From Prochlorococcaceae cyanobacterium jk18x22bins.40 (GTDB lineage: Bacteria; Cyanobacteriota; Cyanobacteriia; PCC-6307; Cyanobiaceae): a stretch of 64,000 nucleotides of DNA. Shown here one piece after another: positions 17,942 through 27,502 of the stretch (the stretch's first letter is position 1; every line of letters begins with the position of its first letter). The DNA is taken from contig JAJDVL010000046.1 of the NCBI GenBank assembly GCA_022826155.1, positions 1 through 64,000 on the forward strand, written 5' to 3'. The position numbers and the translations under genes are program-made. The notes beneath the pieces are model-generated. The model saw only the letters and a program-made list of their open reading frames with translations. It did not search any database and had not been told where the DNA came from.

Positions 17942-19630
17942 GTGACCACCCAATTCTTCCAACCCTTGACGCCAACCGGGCCAGGACCCCTGCCAGAGGC
18001 AGGATGGCAACTGGTCAACCAGGGATTCTGCAGTGAGCAGCAGGTGCGCATGGCCTTTCAGCGCTGCCGCAGCGGCGGAGACGGCTTGATCCAGGTTCTT
18101 GAGGATCTGGCCGGCCATGCCCTCTCCCCCCGGACGGTTCACGGCCTGCAGGAGCTACAACGCCTGGAGCAACAGCTCCTCCATGGATGCCAGATCGCCA
18201 ACGGGCAGCAGGCGGTGAAGCCGGCTGGCGAGCTGAGCGAGCAGAGTGAGCCTGGCGACGCCACCGAGCAGAGCGACCAGGCCGAATCCCCTGACTTGGC
18301 AGCGATCGTGGCAGCGGAGGACACCTCGCCGGCAGTGGCCATGGCAGACAAAATCCTCATGCAAGCCCTGAGCCAGGAGGCCAGCGATATCCACGTGGAA
18401 CCCCAGGAAAACGAGTTGGTGGTGCGTCTACGCCAGGACGGGGTGCTGCAGAAAACCTACAGCGGTTTACCCAAGCAGGTGATTCCCGCCGTCACCTCCC
18501 GCTTCAAGATCATGGCGGACCTGGATATTGCCGAGCGTCGCCTTCCCCAGGACGGACGCATCCGCCGCCGCTTCCAGGGTCGCACCGTGGACTTCCGCGT
18601 CAGCAGCCTGCCCAGCCGCCATGGGGAGAAGATCTGCCTGCGGCTGTTGGATCACAGCACGGTGCAGTTGGGTCTGGATCAGTTGATTACCAACGAGGCG
18701 GTGCGTGCTGCGGTCCAGGAGATGGGTACACGTCCCCACGGCATGGTTCTGGTCACCGGACCTACCGGCTCGGGTAAATCCACCACCCTCTATGCCCTGT
18801 TGGCTTTGCTCAACCAGCCGGGCATCAACATCAGCACCGTAGAGGACCCGGTGGAATACACCCTGCCCGGCATTACCCAGACCCAGGTCAACCGGGAGAA
18901 GGGCCTGGATTTTGCCATGGTGCTGCGGGCCTTCATGCGCCAGGACCCGGACGTGTTGCTGGTGGGGGAAACCCGGGACAAGGAGACTGCCAAAATTGCC
19001 GCTGAGGCTGCCCTCACCGGTCACCTGGTCCTTACCACCCTCCATTGCAACGACGCCCCCAGCGCCGTTGTGCGCCTCCAGGAGATGGGCATTGAGCCTT
19101 TTCTGGTGGCGGCCTCCCTGTTGGGGGTCGTGTCGCAACGGTTGCTGCGCCGTGTCTGCCCCGCCTGTGCCGTCCCCTACCGTCCCCAGCCGGAACACCT
19201 GGCCAGGGTGGGACTTCTGGCCAGTGGGGACACGGAACTGTGCTTCTATCGCGCCTGTGTCGCCACCCCGGGAGCGCCGGGCTGTAGCCAGTGTGGCGGC
19301 AGCGGCTACCGGGGACGGGTGGGGGTCTATGAGGTGCTGCCCGTGGGGGAGGAAATTGCCGCGGCCGTGGCCCGGGGCGTCACCACGGATCAGTTGCGCC
19401 GCATGGCCGTGGCAGGGGGCATGACAACCCTGCTGGGCTACGGCCTGGAGCTGGTCCTTCAGGGCGTCACCACCCTGGAGGAGGTGGAGCGGGTGCTGTT
19501 GACCGACGTGGGCCTGGCCACGGAACGACGGGCCAAGGCCCTCAGCTCCCTTAATTGTCCGCGCTGTGGTGCCGGGTTGCGGGATCAATGGCTGGAGTGC
19601 CCCTACTGCCTGCAGCAGCGTCCCACCTGA
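17942..19630 (+). CDS. pilB: Type IV pilus/secretion assembly ATPase (PilB/GspE)
   Basis: Hexameric ATPase that powers pilin polymerisation. The central part has the N2 domain ([18 protein letters not shown]), Walker [15 protein letters not shown], an Asp box ([11 protein letters not shown]), Walker [13 protein letters not shown] and a histidine box ([12 protein letters not shown]). A zinc-binding C-terminal segment with paired cysteines follows ([17 protein letters not shown]), plus an extra pair at the extreme end (CPRCGAG, CPYCLQQ). No ATG opens the frame; GTG 17942 (562 aa) or TTG 17849 (593 aa) could start it. The stop overlaps the pilC start (TGATG). Confidence 0.9.
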   Translation: MTTQFFQPLTPTGPGPLPEAGWQLVNQGFCSEQQVRMAFQRCRSGGDGLIQVLEDLAGHALSPRTVHGLQELQRLEQQLLHGCQIANGQQAVKPAGELSEQSEPGDATEQSDQAESPDLAAIVAAEDTSPAVAMADKILMQALSQEASDIHVEPQENELVVRLRQDGVLQKTYSGLPKQVIPAVTSRFKIMADLDIAERRLPQDGRIRRRFQGRTVDFRVSSLPSRHGEKICLRLLDHSTVQLGLDQLITNEAVRAAVQEMGTRPHGMVLVTGPTGSGKSTTLYALLALLNQPGINISTVEDPVEYTLPGITQTQVNREKGLDFAMVLRAFMRQDPDVLLVGETRDKETAKIAAEAALTGHLVLTTLHCNDAPSAVVRLQEMGIEPFLVAASLLGVVSQRLLRRVCPACAVPYRPQPEHLARVGLLASGDTELCFYRACVATPGAPGCSQCGGSGYRGRVGVYEVLPVGEEIAAAVARGVTTDQLRRMAVAGGMTTLLGYGLELVLQGVTTLEEVERVLLTDVGLATERRAKALSSLNCPRCGAGLRDQWLECPYCLQQRPT

Positions 19631-20853
19631 TGCCAACCATGCGCTACACCGCCACCTGTCGCGCCAAGCAGGGCGCCACCAAGACCGTGGAGCTGGAGGC
19701 TGCCAGCCTCGTGAAGGCGCGCCGCACCCTGCTGCGCCGCCAGTTGACGCCCCTCAAGATCGAGGCCTTGCCAGAGCGCCCCCCGTCTGCGGGGTGGAGG
19801 TTCACGCTAGAGCGCTCCCCCAGCCGCCGGGAGCGGGCCATCTGGGCCAGCAAGCTCTCCGCTCTGGTGGGCGCTGGCGTGCCCATTGTGCGGAGCCTGG
19901 ATCTGGTGGCCCAGCAGCAGCGCTCCCCCCTGTTCAAGCGGGCCTTGGCCGCCGTCTCCCTGGACGTGCGCCAGGGAGACAGCCTGGGGGCAGCCATGAA
20001 GCGCTGGCCCCGGGTCTTTGACGCCATGACCGTGGCCATGGTCATGGCGGGGGAGGCCGCCGGGGTGATGGACGAGGTGCTGGCCCACCTGGCCATGGTG
20101 CTGGAGAGCAACGCCAAGCTGGAACATCAGCTCCAGCAGGCCATCACCTATCCCTTGATGATTCTGATTATGGCTGTGGGCGCCTTTCTGGGCATGACCA
20201 TCTTCCTTATTCCCACCTTTGCCGGGGTCTTTGTCGAGTTGGGCGCTGAACTGCCCCTGTTCACACAGGTGATGGTGAATCTGAGCCACTGGCTGCGCTC
20301 ACCGTGGGCCGTGGCGGCTTTGGTGGCGCTGCTCCTGGCCTTTGCCGGGCTCTCCATGGCCAGAAACACCCCCAAAGGTCGCCGTCAGTGGGATCAGTGG
20401 GTCTTGACCCTGGTGGTGTTCGGTGCATTGCTGCGCAAGACCGCCACCGCCCAGTTCTGCCGCACGCTGGCCTGCCTCACCCGTGCGGGTGTTCCCATTC
20501 TGTCCGCCATGGACATTGCCCGGGCGGTGCTCCGCAACGGGGTCATGGACCGTGCCGTTGCCCAGGCCCGGAACGGTTTGGAAGAAGGAGAGTTGCTGAG
20601 CACTGCCCTCGGAGCCCGGAACCTGTTCCCCCACACGGCCATCACCATGGTGGCCATCGGCGAAGAAACAGGCCGGATGCACGTCATGCTGGCCAAAATT
20701 GCCGACTTTTACGAAGCGGAGGTCACCACCACCCTCAAGACCCTCACCGCCATGGTGGAGCCCCTGATGATCCTTGTGGTAGGCGGCATTGTGGGCTCCA
20801 TCCTCATGGCCATGTACCTGCCCATGCTCACCGTGTTCGATCAGATTCAGTAA
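19630..20853 (+). CDS. pilC: Type IV pilus inner-membrane platform protein (PilC/GspF)
   Basis: 407-residue polytopic protein of the pilus or type II secretion platform. It contains the duplicated GspF domain: RAIWASKLSALVGAGVPIVR...ITYPLMILIMAVGAFLG in the first half and TAQFCRTLACLTRAGVPILS...TAMVEPLMILVVGGIVGSI in the second, each with membrane helices. The ATG overlaps the pilB stop by one base. The retraction ATPase gene pilT, often found between pilB and pilC in cyanobacteria, is missing here. Confidence 0.92.
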   Translation: MPTMRYTATCRAKQGATKTVELEAASLVKARRTLLRRQLTPLKIEALPERPPSAGWRFTLERSPSRRERAIWASKLSALVGAGVPIVRSLDLVAQQQRSPLFKRALAAVSLDVRQGDSLGAAMKRWPRVFDAMTVAMVMAGEAAGVMDEVLAHLAMVLESNAKLEHQLQQAITYPLMILIMAVGAFLGMTIFLIPTFAGVFVELGAELPLFTQVMVNLSHWLRSPWAVAALVALLLAFAGLSMARNTPKGRRQWDQWVLTLVVFGALLRKTATAQFCRTLACLTRAGVPILSAMDIARAVLRNGVMDRAVAQARNGLEEGELLSTALGARNLFPHTAITMVAIGEETGRMHVMLAKIADFYEAEVTTTLKTLTAMVEPLMILVVGGIVGSILMAMYLPMLTVFDQIQ

Positions 20854-20881
20854 GGCGACAGGGCGACTTCCGTGGACCCCG

Positions 20882-21721
20882 TCAGGCCAGCGCCAGCCAT
20901 GTGGAGACGGCGTCTGCCCAACCCACGGCATGGGGTGCGGAGGCCAGTTGGTAATCCCCTGCGGCGATAGCGGGCCGCAGGCGGGGATGGGGGCCGTTGG
21001 CGCCGGGAATCACGATCGCTTGATCTGCACCATCCAGGAGTGCCTGGTCATTGGGAGAGTCTCCCAGGGCCAGCACCGCACGCCGCCGAGGATCAGCACG
21101 GCGCAAGGCCTCCAGAGCCAGGCCCTTGTCGCTGCCGGGGGCAATCAGGTGGGCAAAGCGGTTACCCTGCAACACCTTGAGGCCCCGGGCCGCCGCCAAG
21201 GACTCCACTGCTTCAATGGCCTGATTTTCTGCCAGCACAAAGGGTACGCTCCAGTGGCGCCGAGCCGCCCGGGCCGCCCCTTCCGGCGGGAGTCCGGTGC
21301 GGGCCATGAGGTTCTCAATGGACAGGTCCTCAAGGGCAAAAAATTGGGTGTCCAATTCTGCGGCCAAGGTGTCCAGCAGGGGCCGCAGCCGCTGGCTGGG
21401 CCAGCCCAGGGGCACCACGACACCCCCGTCAGGGGCGGGCTGATGGGATATTTCCAACCGCCAGCCCTCTGGGTGGGGAAAGTGGATGGCGCCGCCGTTT
21501 TCCACGATGTAGGGGCTGCTGAGGCCTGCGGCGGCCTGGAACTGCTCCACCTCCTCAGCCGTCTTGCTGGTGCAGGGAACGACCGGAACGCCCTGCTGCT
21601 CCAGGAGCCGCAGGAGGGGCGCAGCAGCAGAAAAGTCGTAGGCGTGGTCCAGCAAGGTGCCGTCCAGGTCGGTCACCACCAGCCACTGGCTGGCCGCGGC
21701 ACGGGAGGGAGGGGTTTGCAT
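20882..21721 (-). CDS. gpgP: Glucosyl-3-phosphoglycerate phosphatase (MPGP-type HAD)
   Basis: Removes phosphate from glucosyl-3-phosphoglycerate to give the compatible solute glucosylglycerate. The 279-residue HAD enzyme (Cof/MPGP subtype) has the nucleophile motif VVTDLDGTLLDH, VVPCTSKTAEEVEQFQ, PYIVENGGAIHFP and the distal acidic motif ALGDSPNDQALL. The MPGP-type cap gives the specificity, and the neighbours (GH13 phosphorylase 10 bases upstream, then divergent gpgS) support glucosylglycerate. The start at 21721 is chosen because the rest of the open frame is antisense to the GH13 gene. Confidence 0.88.
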   Translation of the reverse strand: MQTPPSRAAASQWLVVTDLDGTLLDHAYDFSAAAPLLRLLEQQGVPVVPCTSKTAEEVEQFQAAAGLSSPYIVENGGAIHFPHPEGWRLEISHQPAPDGGVVVPLGWPSQRLRPLLDTLAAELDTQFFALEDLSIENLMARTGLPPEGAARAARRHWSVPFVLAENQAIEAVESLAAARGLKVLQGNRFAHLIAPGSDKGLALEALRRADPRRRAVLALGDSPNDQALLDGADQAIVIPGANGPHPRLRPAIAAGDYQLASAPHAVGWADAVSTWLALA

Positions 21722-21731
21722 AGAAGTTTTT

Positions 21732-23489
21732 TCAGGCTGGCTGAAGCCAGAGCACCTCGTAAGGGCTGAGCACCACCAGGGGGCCAGCAATGGTGCGTTG
21801 GCTGAGCCGGTCTCTCCAATCTCCGTTGTGTTGGGCGCTGAGCAGGGAAACCTGCAACTCCACCGCCTCTTCACGGAAATTTTGCACCACCCATACGGTG
21901 CCAGGATCATCTCTGTGACCCCGCTGCAAAATGACCACATCGCTGCGCTCAGGGCTCAGCAGGGTCATGGGGGCTTCCGGGTGAAACCCGGGGATTTGGG
22001 CGCGAATGCCTAGGGCATGGGCCATGAGGATACGGATGATGGCGGCAGGACCGTTGGTGTTCTCCAGGTGCTGGCGCAACGCTTGCAGCTCGAATTGGGG
22101 TCGGTTCAGGTCACGGCGACAGCCAGTCTTCCGGTACGTGGAATGGTCGTTGCTGGCGGCCAGGAGGGTGGGCAGGTAGAAGGCCGGGACGCCAGGCAGG
22201 GCCATGACCAGCAACTGGCTGGCCAGGAAACGCTCCAACTGCAGGCGTCCCGGGGTGGTTGCGGGACCCGCCATGGCGCTCCACCAGGCAATGTTCAGTT
22301 CATAGGGACTCAAGCCCCCGTCCGCCTCGGTGCGGTGACTCACCAGCCCACCCCGCTCCTCGCAGCGCATCAGCAGGTTGTGGAGTCGCTCAGGGCTGAT
22401 GAGGCCCTCGGCAGGCCGTAGACCCACGCCATCGTGGGAGGCCGTGAAGTTCAGCATGGTGCTGCCGTGGGGCAACTGGGGCCAACGGGCCAACCATTGG
22501 TTGATCAGGTCGCAACTGTTGGAGAGCAGGGCCTCCAGCAGCAGGGGTGGCAGGGGAAAGTTGTAGGCAACATGGGCCTGGTTGCCACTGCGCAGGTAAG
22601 ACAGATTTTCTTCTTCCGGAACGTTGGTTTCCGTGAGCAGGACGCCGTTGCAGGTGTAGTGCTCCAGGACAAGGCGAAGGGCCTGCACCAGGATCCGGGT
22701 TTTGGGACGGTGCAGGCAGGTGGTGTAGGGGTCTTTCCAAAGAAAGCCGATGGCATCCAACCGAATCCAGGTGACACCGTGGTCCACGTAGGTGTGCATC
22801 AACCGGGCAAAGGCCTCCAGCACCTCCAGATGTCTCCAGTCCAAGTCCACCTGGTCCGGTCCAAAGGTGGTCCACACCGGCCGCAGCCCCTGATGGGTGT
22901 CCATCAGGGTGAACAGCACCGAACTTCGGGGACGGACCACGTTATCCCAACCCTGCAAGTCTCTGGGCGCCATCACCATGAACGATCCAGGCGCCTGGCC
23001 CCGGCGAAACTGCTGCACCCAGGGATGAGATGCGGAGACATGGTTGACCACCAGGTCCGCCATGAGGTGGCGACCATGGGCCAACGCCTGCAGATGGCGC
23101 CAGTCCCCGAAGTGGGGCTCCAATTCCGTGTGGTCACAGACGGCAAACCCCCGATCACTGGAGGAGCGCAAAAACGGCAACACGTGGAGAACAGGTAGCC
23201 TGACGGCGCCGTAGTCCTGGGACAGGAAGCGATTCAGCACCGCCAGCGTGGGTTCGTCAGGGGCGGTGACGGTATCTGCGTAGGTGATGAGAATGGCGGT
23301 GGCCTGGTCCCAGCGCTGGCAGGTTGTGGATCCACCAGGGGGCAACGTCCGGGACAGCAACTTGCTCAAGCGGTCCTGCAGGTCCGGTTGGGCATAGACG
23401 TGTTGCAGCAAACGGTTCAGCGTTTGGCTGGTGGCGGCTGCGTCCTGCTCACTTGCAGCCTTGATCTCTGGCACAATCTCTGGTTGCAA
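21732..23489 (-). CDS. GH13 subfamily 18 phosphorylase (sucrose/glucosylglycerate phosphorylase-like)
   Basis: About 585-residue cytosolic enzyme of the sucrose phosphorylase group. Catalytic parts visible are MADLVVNHVSASHPW, the nucleophile segment TWIRLDAIGFLWKDP, the acid/base segment LLTETNVPEEENLSY and the stabilising Asp in NFTASHDGVGLRP. Its place beside gpgP and gpgS suggests phosphorolysis of glucosylglycerate (or sucrose), giving glucose-1-phosphate, but the substrate cannot be read from the sequence. The start is uncertain: no ATG fits. TTG 23489 gives a family-like length, and the frame stays open to 23882, antisense to gpgS. Confidence 0.83.
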   Translation of the reverse strand: MQPEIVPEIKAASEQDAAATSQTLNRLLQHVYAQPDLQDRLSKLLSRTLPPGGSTTCQRWDQATAILITYADTVTAPDEPTLAVLNRFLSQDYGAVRLPVLHVLPFLRSSSDRGFAVCDHTELEPHFGDWRHLQALAHGRHLMADLVVNHVSASHPWVQQFRRGQAPGSFMVMAPRDLQGWDNVVRPRSSVLFTLMDTHQGLRPVWTTFGPDQVDLDWRHLEVLEAFARLMHTYVDHGVTWIRLDAIGFLWKDPYTTCLHRPKTRILVQALRLVLEHYTCNGVLLTETNVPEEENLSYLRSGNQAHVAYNFPLPPLLLEALLSNSCDLINQWLARWPQLPHGSTMLNFTASHDGVGLRPAEGLISPERLHNLLMRCEERGGLVSHRTEADGGLSPYELNIAWWSAMAGPATTPGRLQLERFLASQLLVMALPGVPAFYLPTLLAASNDHSTYRKTGCRRDLNRPQFELQALRQHLENTNGPAAIIRILMAHALGIRAQIPGFHPEAPMTLLSPERSDVVILQRGHRDDPGTVWVVQNFREEAVELQVSLLSAQHNGDWRDRLSQRTIAGPLVVLSPYEVLWLQPA

Positions 23490-23552
23490 GTGTTGATGAC
23501 GGTAGATTGCTGCCAACGCTGCCAAGGCGCTGGCCCATTCACAAGGGTTTCG

Positions 23553-24767
23553 ATGGATTTTCTTCAGGACGCCATTAGCACGGTTCACGACCACCGGGAT
23601 ATTGACGCCAATCAGGAGCAGCGTTTCAACGAGCGGTTGGCCCAGCGTCGGGCCTGTGTGCTCATTCCCTGCCTCTTTGACGAGTTGCGTCGTCCTGCCC
23701 TGGCCTTGACCCGGGATGTGTTGGCCCGCTTTTCCAACCTGAGCCACCTGGTCATCGCACTGGCTGCAGACCACCAGGACGAGGTGGATCAAACGAAGGC
23801 CTTTTTCCAGGAGATGCCCTGCCCGGTCCAGGTGCTTTGGACCAACGGGCCTGTGCTGCGGGATTTTATGGCCCACACCCATGATGCGGGCCTGGATGTG
23901 CTAGGGCCGGCGGGGAAGGGCTGGGCCGTGTGGGTGGGTCTGGCGGCCGCCACCCTGGAAGCCGAGCTCATTGCCCTGTTTGATGCAGACATTCGCACGT
24001 TCAACCCCTCCTATCCCGTGAGAATGCTGAGCCCGCTGCTGGAGCGCCAGTTCGGTGTGGCCTACGTGAAAGCCTTCTACAGCCGGCTCTCCCTGGAGGA
24101 GAACCGCATGCATGGGCGTGCCACCCGGCTGTTCGTGATGCCCATTCTGGATGCCTTGCAGCAGTTGGTGGGTCCCAAAACCCTGCTGAGCTACCTGCAT
24201 GCCTTCCGCTACCCCCTCTCGGGAGAGTTTTCCTTTACCGCCGATCTGGCCCTGAACCTGCGTGTTCCCTGTGACTGGGGGCTGGAGATGGGCCTCCTGG
24301 CGGAGGTGTATCGCAATCTCACCATCAGCCACATTGCCCAGGTGGATCTGGGGGTATTCGACCACAAGCACAAGGGCATCGGTACAGCGCGGATGGAGGG
24401 GCTGCAACGCATGTGTTCGGAAATCCTTGCCTGCCTCATGCGCGCCTTGATGGAGCACGAGTCCATTGCCTTGAGTCGGGAAGAGGCCGCCACCCTGGAA
24501 GTGCTCTACCAGCGGATTGCCAAGGACCGGGTGCGGCAACACCACCTGGACGCTGCCATCAACGGCCTGCCCTATGACCGCCATGCGGAAGAATCCATCG
24601 TTAACTGCTTTGCAAAACTGATTCGGCCCTGCTGGAGTGATTTCATGAATGCCCCAGCAGGGTTTCGCCTGCCCAGTTGGACCCGGGCCCTGGCGTTCAA
24701 CCCCAATCTGCGCCAGGAAGTTGTGGCTGCTGCCACCAAAAGCACTGCCGCGATCCAGGTAACCTGA
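23553..24767 (+). CDS. gpgS: Glucosyl-3-phosphoglycerate synthase
   Basis: GT-A fold glycosyltransferase that joins glucose from a nucleotide sugar to 3-phosphoglycerate, the first step to glucosylglycerate. The 404-residue product shows LGPAGKGWAVWVGLA, the metal-binding LIALFDADIRTF (D-A-D), LEENRMHGRATRLFVMP and GEFSFTADLALNL, characteristic of GpgS. ATG 23553 opens at MDFLQDAISTV. It is transcribed away from the GH13-gpgP pair, so one intergenic segment could control synthesis and breakdown together. In marine cyanobacteria this solute is known to respond to salt and nitrogen status. Confidence 0.9.
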   Translation: MDFLQDAISTVHDHRDIDANQEQRFNERLAQRRACVLIPCLFDELRRPALALTRDVLARFSNLSHLVIALAADHQDEVDQTKAFFQEMPCPVQVLWTNGPVLRDFMAHTHDAGLDVLGPAGKGWAVWVGLAAATLEAELIALFDADIRTFNPSYPVRMLSPLLERQFGVAYVKAFYSRLSLEENRMHGRATRLFVMPILDALQQLVGPKTLLSYLHAFRYPLSGEFSFTADLALNLRVPCDWGLEMGLLAEVYRNLTISHIAQVDLGVFDHKHKGIGTARMEGLQRMCSEILACLMRALMEHESIALSREEAATLEVLYQRIAKDRVRQHHLDAAINGLPYDRHAEESIVNCFAKLIRPCWSDFMNAPAGFRLPSWTRALAFNPNLRQEVVAAATKSTAAIQVT

Positions 24768-24870
24768 GGTCTCGTCTCCAGACCACGGATTCCGTAACAC
24801 AAGAGACAAAACCTGGCCAGTGGCTGTGAATTAATCGAAAAATCCTTGCCGATCCCGTGTGGAGTGCCAT

Positions 24871-25080
24871 ATGGAGTATTCTTATCACAATCGGTCTGAC
24901 GCTCTCGTAGTCCTGCGATCCGATCAGGAGGATTTCTACATGGAAAAGGTTGCGTTCCCCTTCGATAGGGTTAGCTTTAACGCCCCTGCTGCGGCCAAAG
25001 TCTTTGTTTGGGGATATTCTAACGGTAGTGTGGAAGTGATTGACAGCTTTATTGTGGGTGAGTCCCATAGTTGTTCATGA
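24871..25080 (+). CDS. Small DUF1830 protein
   Basis: 69-residue cyanobacterial protein. The pattern YSYHNRSDALVVLR, then FYMEKVAFPFDRVSFNAP and VFVWGYSNGSVEVIDS, fits DUF1830 (function unknown). ATG 24871 has a GGAG six bases upstream; an in-frame GTG ten codons' distance or less upstream (24859) is the alternative. It stands alone between gpgS and the DedA gene on the same strand. Confidence 0.72.
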   Translation: MEYSYHNRSDALVVLRSDQEDFYMEKVAFPFDRVSFNAPAAAKVFVWGYSNGSVEVIDSFIVGESHSCS

Positions 25081-25125
25081 CGTCGTGAATATACACTGCA
25101 TCCGATAAATGGAGGTTCTTGACCC

Positions 25126-25788
25126 ATGGATCCGGGTGCTTTGCTGATCGCCCTGCCCCGGCTGATTGGCGATGCGGTGGCCGCATCGCCTCTGCTGGGT
25201 TACGGGGCCATTTTTACGGCCATGGTCCTGGAAAATGTTTTCCCCCCCATCCCGTCGGAACTGATCATGCCCCTGGGCGGATTTTACGTGCAACAGGGGA
25301 CGTTGCGGTTGGTCCCTGTGGTGCTGGCGGGCCTGCTGGGCACTGTGGTGGGTGCTCTGCCCTGGTATGGCCTTGGCCGACTGGTGAACGAGCAACGGCT
25401 TGAGGTCTGGCTGCAACGCCATGGACGCTGGTTGGGCATTTCCGTGGCTGAACTGAGGCGTACCCGCACCTGGTTTGCGCGGTACGGCAGCGCCGTGGTG
25501 TTTTGGGGGCGCTTGGTGCCGGGAATTCGCACCTTGATTTCTGTCCCCGCCGGTGTGGAGTTGATGCCTCTGCCTCCGTTTTTGCTGTGGACCACCATGG
25601 GCAGCTTTCTGTGGACCCTCCTGCTGACCGTGGCTGGCATGGCGCTGGGCACGGGGTATCAGCGGGTGGAGACATGGCTGGATCCCGTCTCCGCGGCTGC
25701 CAAGGTGGTCCTGGTGCTGATTCTCCTGGGCTTGGCTGTCTTCGTGGGGCTGCGGATCCTGCGTCGCGCCCGCAGCTCCCACCTTTAG
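25126..25788 (+). CDS. DedA/VTT family membrane protein
   Basis: 220-residue inner-membrane protein of the DedA superfamily, members of which transport or flip polyprenyl phosphate and other lipids. Characteristic segments are YGAIFTAMVLENVFPPIPSE (a re-entrant loop with E and PPIPSE), the glycine-rich GLLGTVVGALPWYGLGRL, and FWGRLVPGIRTLISVPAG, which carries the conserved arginine. ATG 25126 has a GGAGG ribosome-binding site. It converges with ssb, and a perfect hairpin at 25822-25839 lies at the junction. Confidence 0.9.
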   Translation: MDPGALLIALPRLIGDAVAASPLLGYGAIFTAMVLENVFPPIPSELIMPLGGFYVQQGTLRLVPVVLAGLLGTVVGALPWYGLGRLVNEQRLEVWLQRHGRWLGISVAELRRTRTWFARYGSAVVFWGRLVPGIRTLISVPAGVELMPLPPFLLWTTMGSFLWTLLLTVAGMALGTGYQRVETWLDPVSAAAKVVLVLILLGLAVFVGLRILRRARSSHL

Positions 25789-25827
25789 GGAACGAAGGCG
25801 AAGGCCTCAATGGGGTCCTGGGCGCCC

Positions 25828-26232
25828 TTAAAAGGGCGCATCTTCACTTTCATTTATGCTGCCCGTGCCGGCCGGTTCAGGCTCGGACCCTGCTGCGTCC
25901 ATGGGGGCAATGTTATCCCGGCGTGAACCCAGCAGTTCCAGCCGATCCACGCGGATCACAGGTTTGGAGCGGTCTTCACCGCTGTTGCGGTCCTTCCAGT
26001 GGTCCATCTTGAGGGAGCCGACGATGCCCAGGAGGGACCCTTTCTTGACGTAGTCCGCGGCGATCTGGGCTGTGCGGCCCCAAATTTCAAGGTTGAACCA
26101 GTCGGGCTCTTCGTCCCGGCTACGGCGATTGACCGCGAGGGTGAGATTGGCCACCATTGTGCCGGATTCAAAATAGCGAACCTCGGGATCGCGACCAGCC
26201 CGGCCGACGAGGGTGATGGAGTTGACGCTCAT
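25828..26232 (-). CDS. ssb: Single-stranded DNA-binding protein
   Basis: 134-residue OB-fold protein for replication and repair. It starts MSVNSITLVGRAGRDPEVRY, has FNLEIWGRTAQIAADYVKKG in the core, and ends in the acidic tail ESEDAPF, a clean DDDIPF-type partner-docking tip. The last codons form half of an 8-bp perfect hairpin (25822-25839), which could serve as a shared terminator between the convergent genes. Confidence 0.95.
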   Translation of the reverse strand: MSVNSITLVGRAGRDPEVRYFESGTMVANLTLAVNRRSRDEEPDWFNLEIWGRTAQIAADYVKKGSLLGIVGSLKMDHWKDRNSGEDRSKPVIRVDRLELLGSRRDNIAPMDAAGSEPEPAGTGSINESEDAPF

Positions 26233-26335
26233 GGTGTGGCGATACTTGTGAGTGAGTTGAAGGATGGGTCAGCCACTGACTAGGCTTCCCCTTACAGGGT
26301 TCCCCCACATCTGCCCATTCTCCCAGCCCGTCCCC

Positions 26336-26364
26336 TTGACTGCCCTGCCTGATTCAGCAACAAT
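26336..26364 (+). promoter_or_regulatory. Possible sigma-70-type promoter for the mreB operon
   Basis: TTGACT at 26336-26341 and AACAAT at 26359-26364 (4 of 6 match to TATAAT) are separated by 17 bases and lie about 60 bases before the mreB ATG, in the divergent ssb-mreB gap. Read by eye only. Confidence 0.35.
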
Positions 26365-26424
26365 CGCATCGCTCGAAGAACGCTGCTCTGGAACCCCTAT
26401 CATCTTCGTGACACAACCTTTCTC

Positions 26425-27456
26425 ATGATTCGTCCCTTCAACCGCGCTCGCAACGTCGGGATTGACTTGGGCACTGCCAATACACTGATCTACATCGCCG
26501 GGAAGGGTACGGTGCTCGCTGAACCCTCTGTGGTGGCCATTGACCTCACCACAGGCAAGCTGGCGGCAGCAGGGGAGGAGGCTCATCGCATGCTGGGACG
26601 CACCCCTGGCAATATCCGCACCATTCGTCCGCTCCGGGATGGCGTGATCGCCGACTTTGACGCCACCGAGTTGATGCTCAAAAGCTTTGTCGAGAAAGGC
26701 AACGAGGGTCGACGGTTGATGGCGCCCCGCCTTGTGGTGGGCATCCCCAGCGGAGTGACGGGAGTCGAGCGCCGGGCATTGCGGGATGCGGCCCTTGTGG
26801 GGGCCCGCGAGGTGTATCTCATTGACGAGCCCATGGCAGCAGCCATCGGTGCCGGACTGCCCATCACGGAGCCTGTGGGCACAATGATTGTGGACATTGG
26901 TGGTGGCACCACTGAAGTGGCTGTGATCAGCCTGTGCGGCGTTGTGAAATCTGAGTCCTTACGGGTGGCGGGAGACGAGTTTGACGACGCCATTCGCCGA
27001 TACATGAAAAAAGTCCATAGCCTTCTGATCGGTGAGCGCACATCGGAGGAGGCCAAAGTGTGTCTGGCCTCTGCTTTCCCCAGTGACGAGCACGACGCCC
27101 TCAGCCTGGAGGTCTGTGGTCTTCACATGGCCTCGGGCCTGCCGCGCACGGTCACCATTTCCTCCGGTGAGATTCGGGAAGCCCTCGGAGAATCCTTGGC
27201 CACGATTGTGGACCTGATCAAGAGGACGCTGGAGGGTACTTCCCCTGAATTGGCCTCCGATATTGCCGAGCGGGGTATCATGCTGGCAGGCGGCGGCTCC
27301 AGGCTGAAGGGCATCAGTGATCTCATTGCCCATGAGACGGGTATTCCCGCACATATAGCTGAGAACCCTCTTGAATGCGTGGTTCTGGGCTGTGCCCGGG
27401 TTCTTGAAGACTACGGTCGGCTGTCCAGGGTTCTGGAGACTCAAATCAGCAATTGA
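26425..27456 (+). CDS. mreB: Rod shape-determining actin homologue MreB
   Basis: 343-residue actin-fold protein that guides peptidoglycan synthesis along the membrane. Nucleotide-binding motifs are VGIDLGTANTLIYIAGKG (phosphate 1), VDIGGGTTEVAVISL (phosphate 2) and ERGIMLAGGGSRLKG (adenosine). It is the first gene of the plus-strand run mreB-mreC-mreD-solute-binding lipoprotein-rpaB-lysS. Its presence fits an elongated cell or at least organised side-wall growth. Confidence 0.96.
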   Translation: MIRPFNRARNVGIDLGTANTLIYIAGKGTVLAEPSVVAIDLTTGKLAAAGEEAHRMLGRTPGNIRTIRPLRDGVIADFDATELMLKSFVEKGNEGRRLMAPRLVVGIPSGVTGVERRALRDAALVGAREVYLIDEPMAAAIGAGLPITEPVGTMIVDIGGGTTEVAVISLCGVVKSESLRVAGDEFDDAIRRYMKKVHSLLIGERTSEEAKVCLASAFPSDEHDALSLEVCGLHMASGLPRTVTISSGEIREALGESLATIVDLIKRTLEGTSPELASDIAERGIMLAGGGSRLKGISDLIAHETGIPAHIAENPLECVVLGCARVLEDYGRLSRVLETQISN

Positions 27457-27502
27457 GGATGTCCACCCACCCACCAGTTGAGTTCGCTCTGAACCGGGAC
27501 CC

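Noticed and set aside
25822-25839. Hairpin at the ssb/DedA junction as a terminator
   Set aside because: Perfect 8-bp stem but only a two-base loop and no clear T run; it overlaps ssb codons, so it was noted in the gene entries only.
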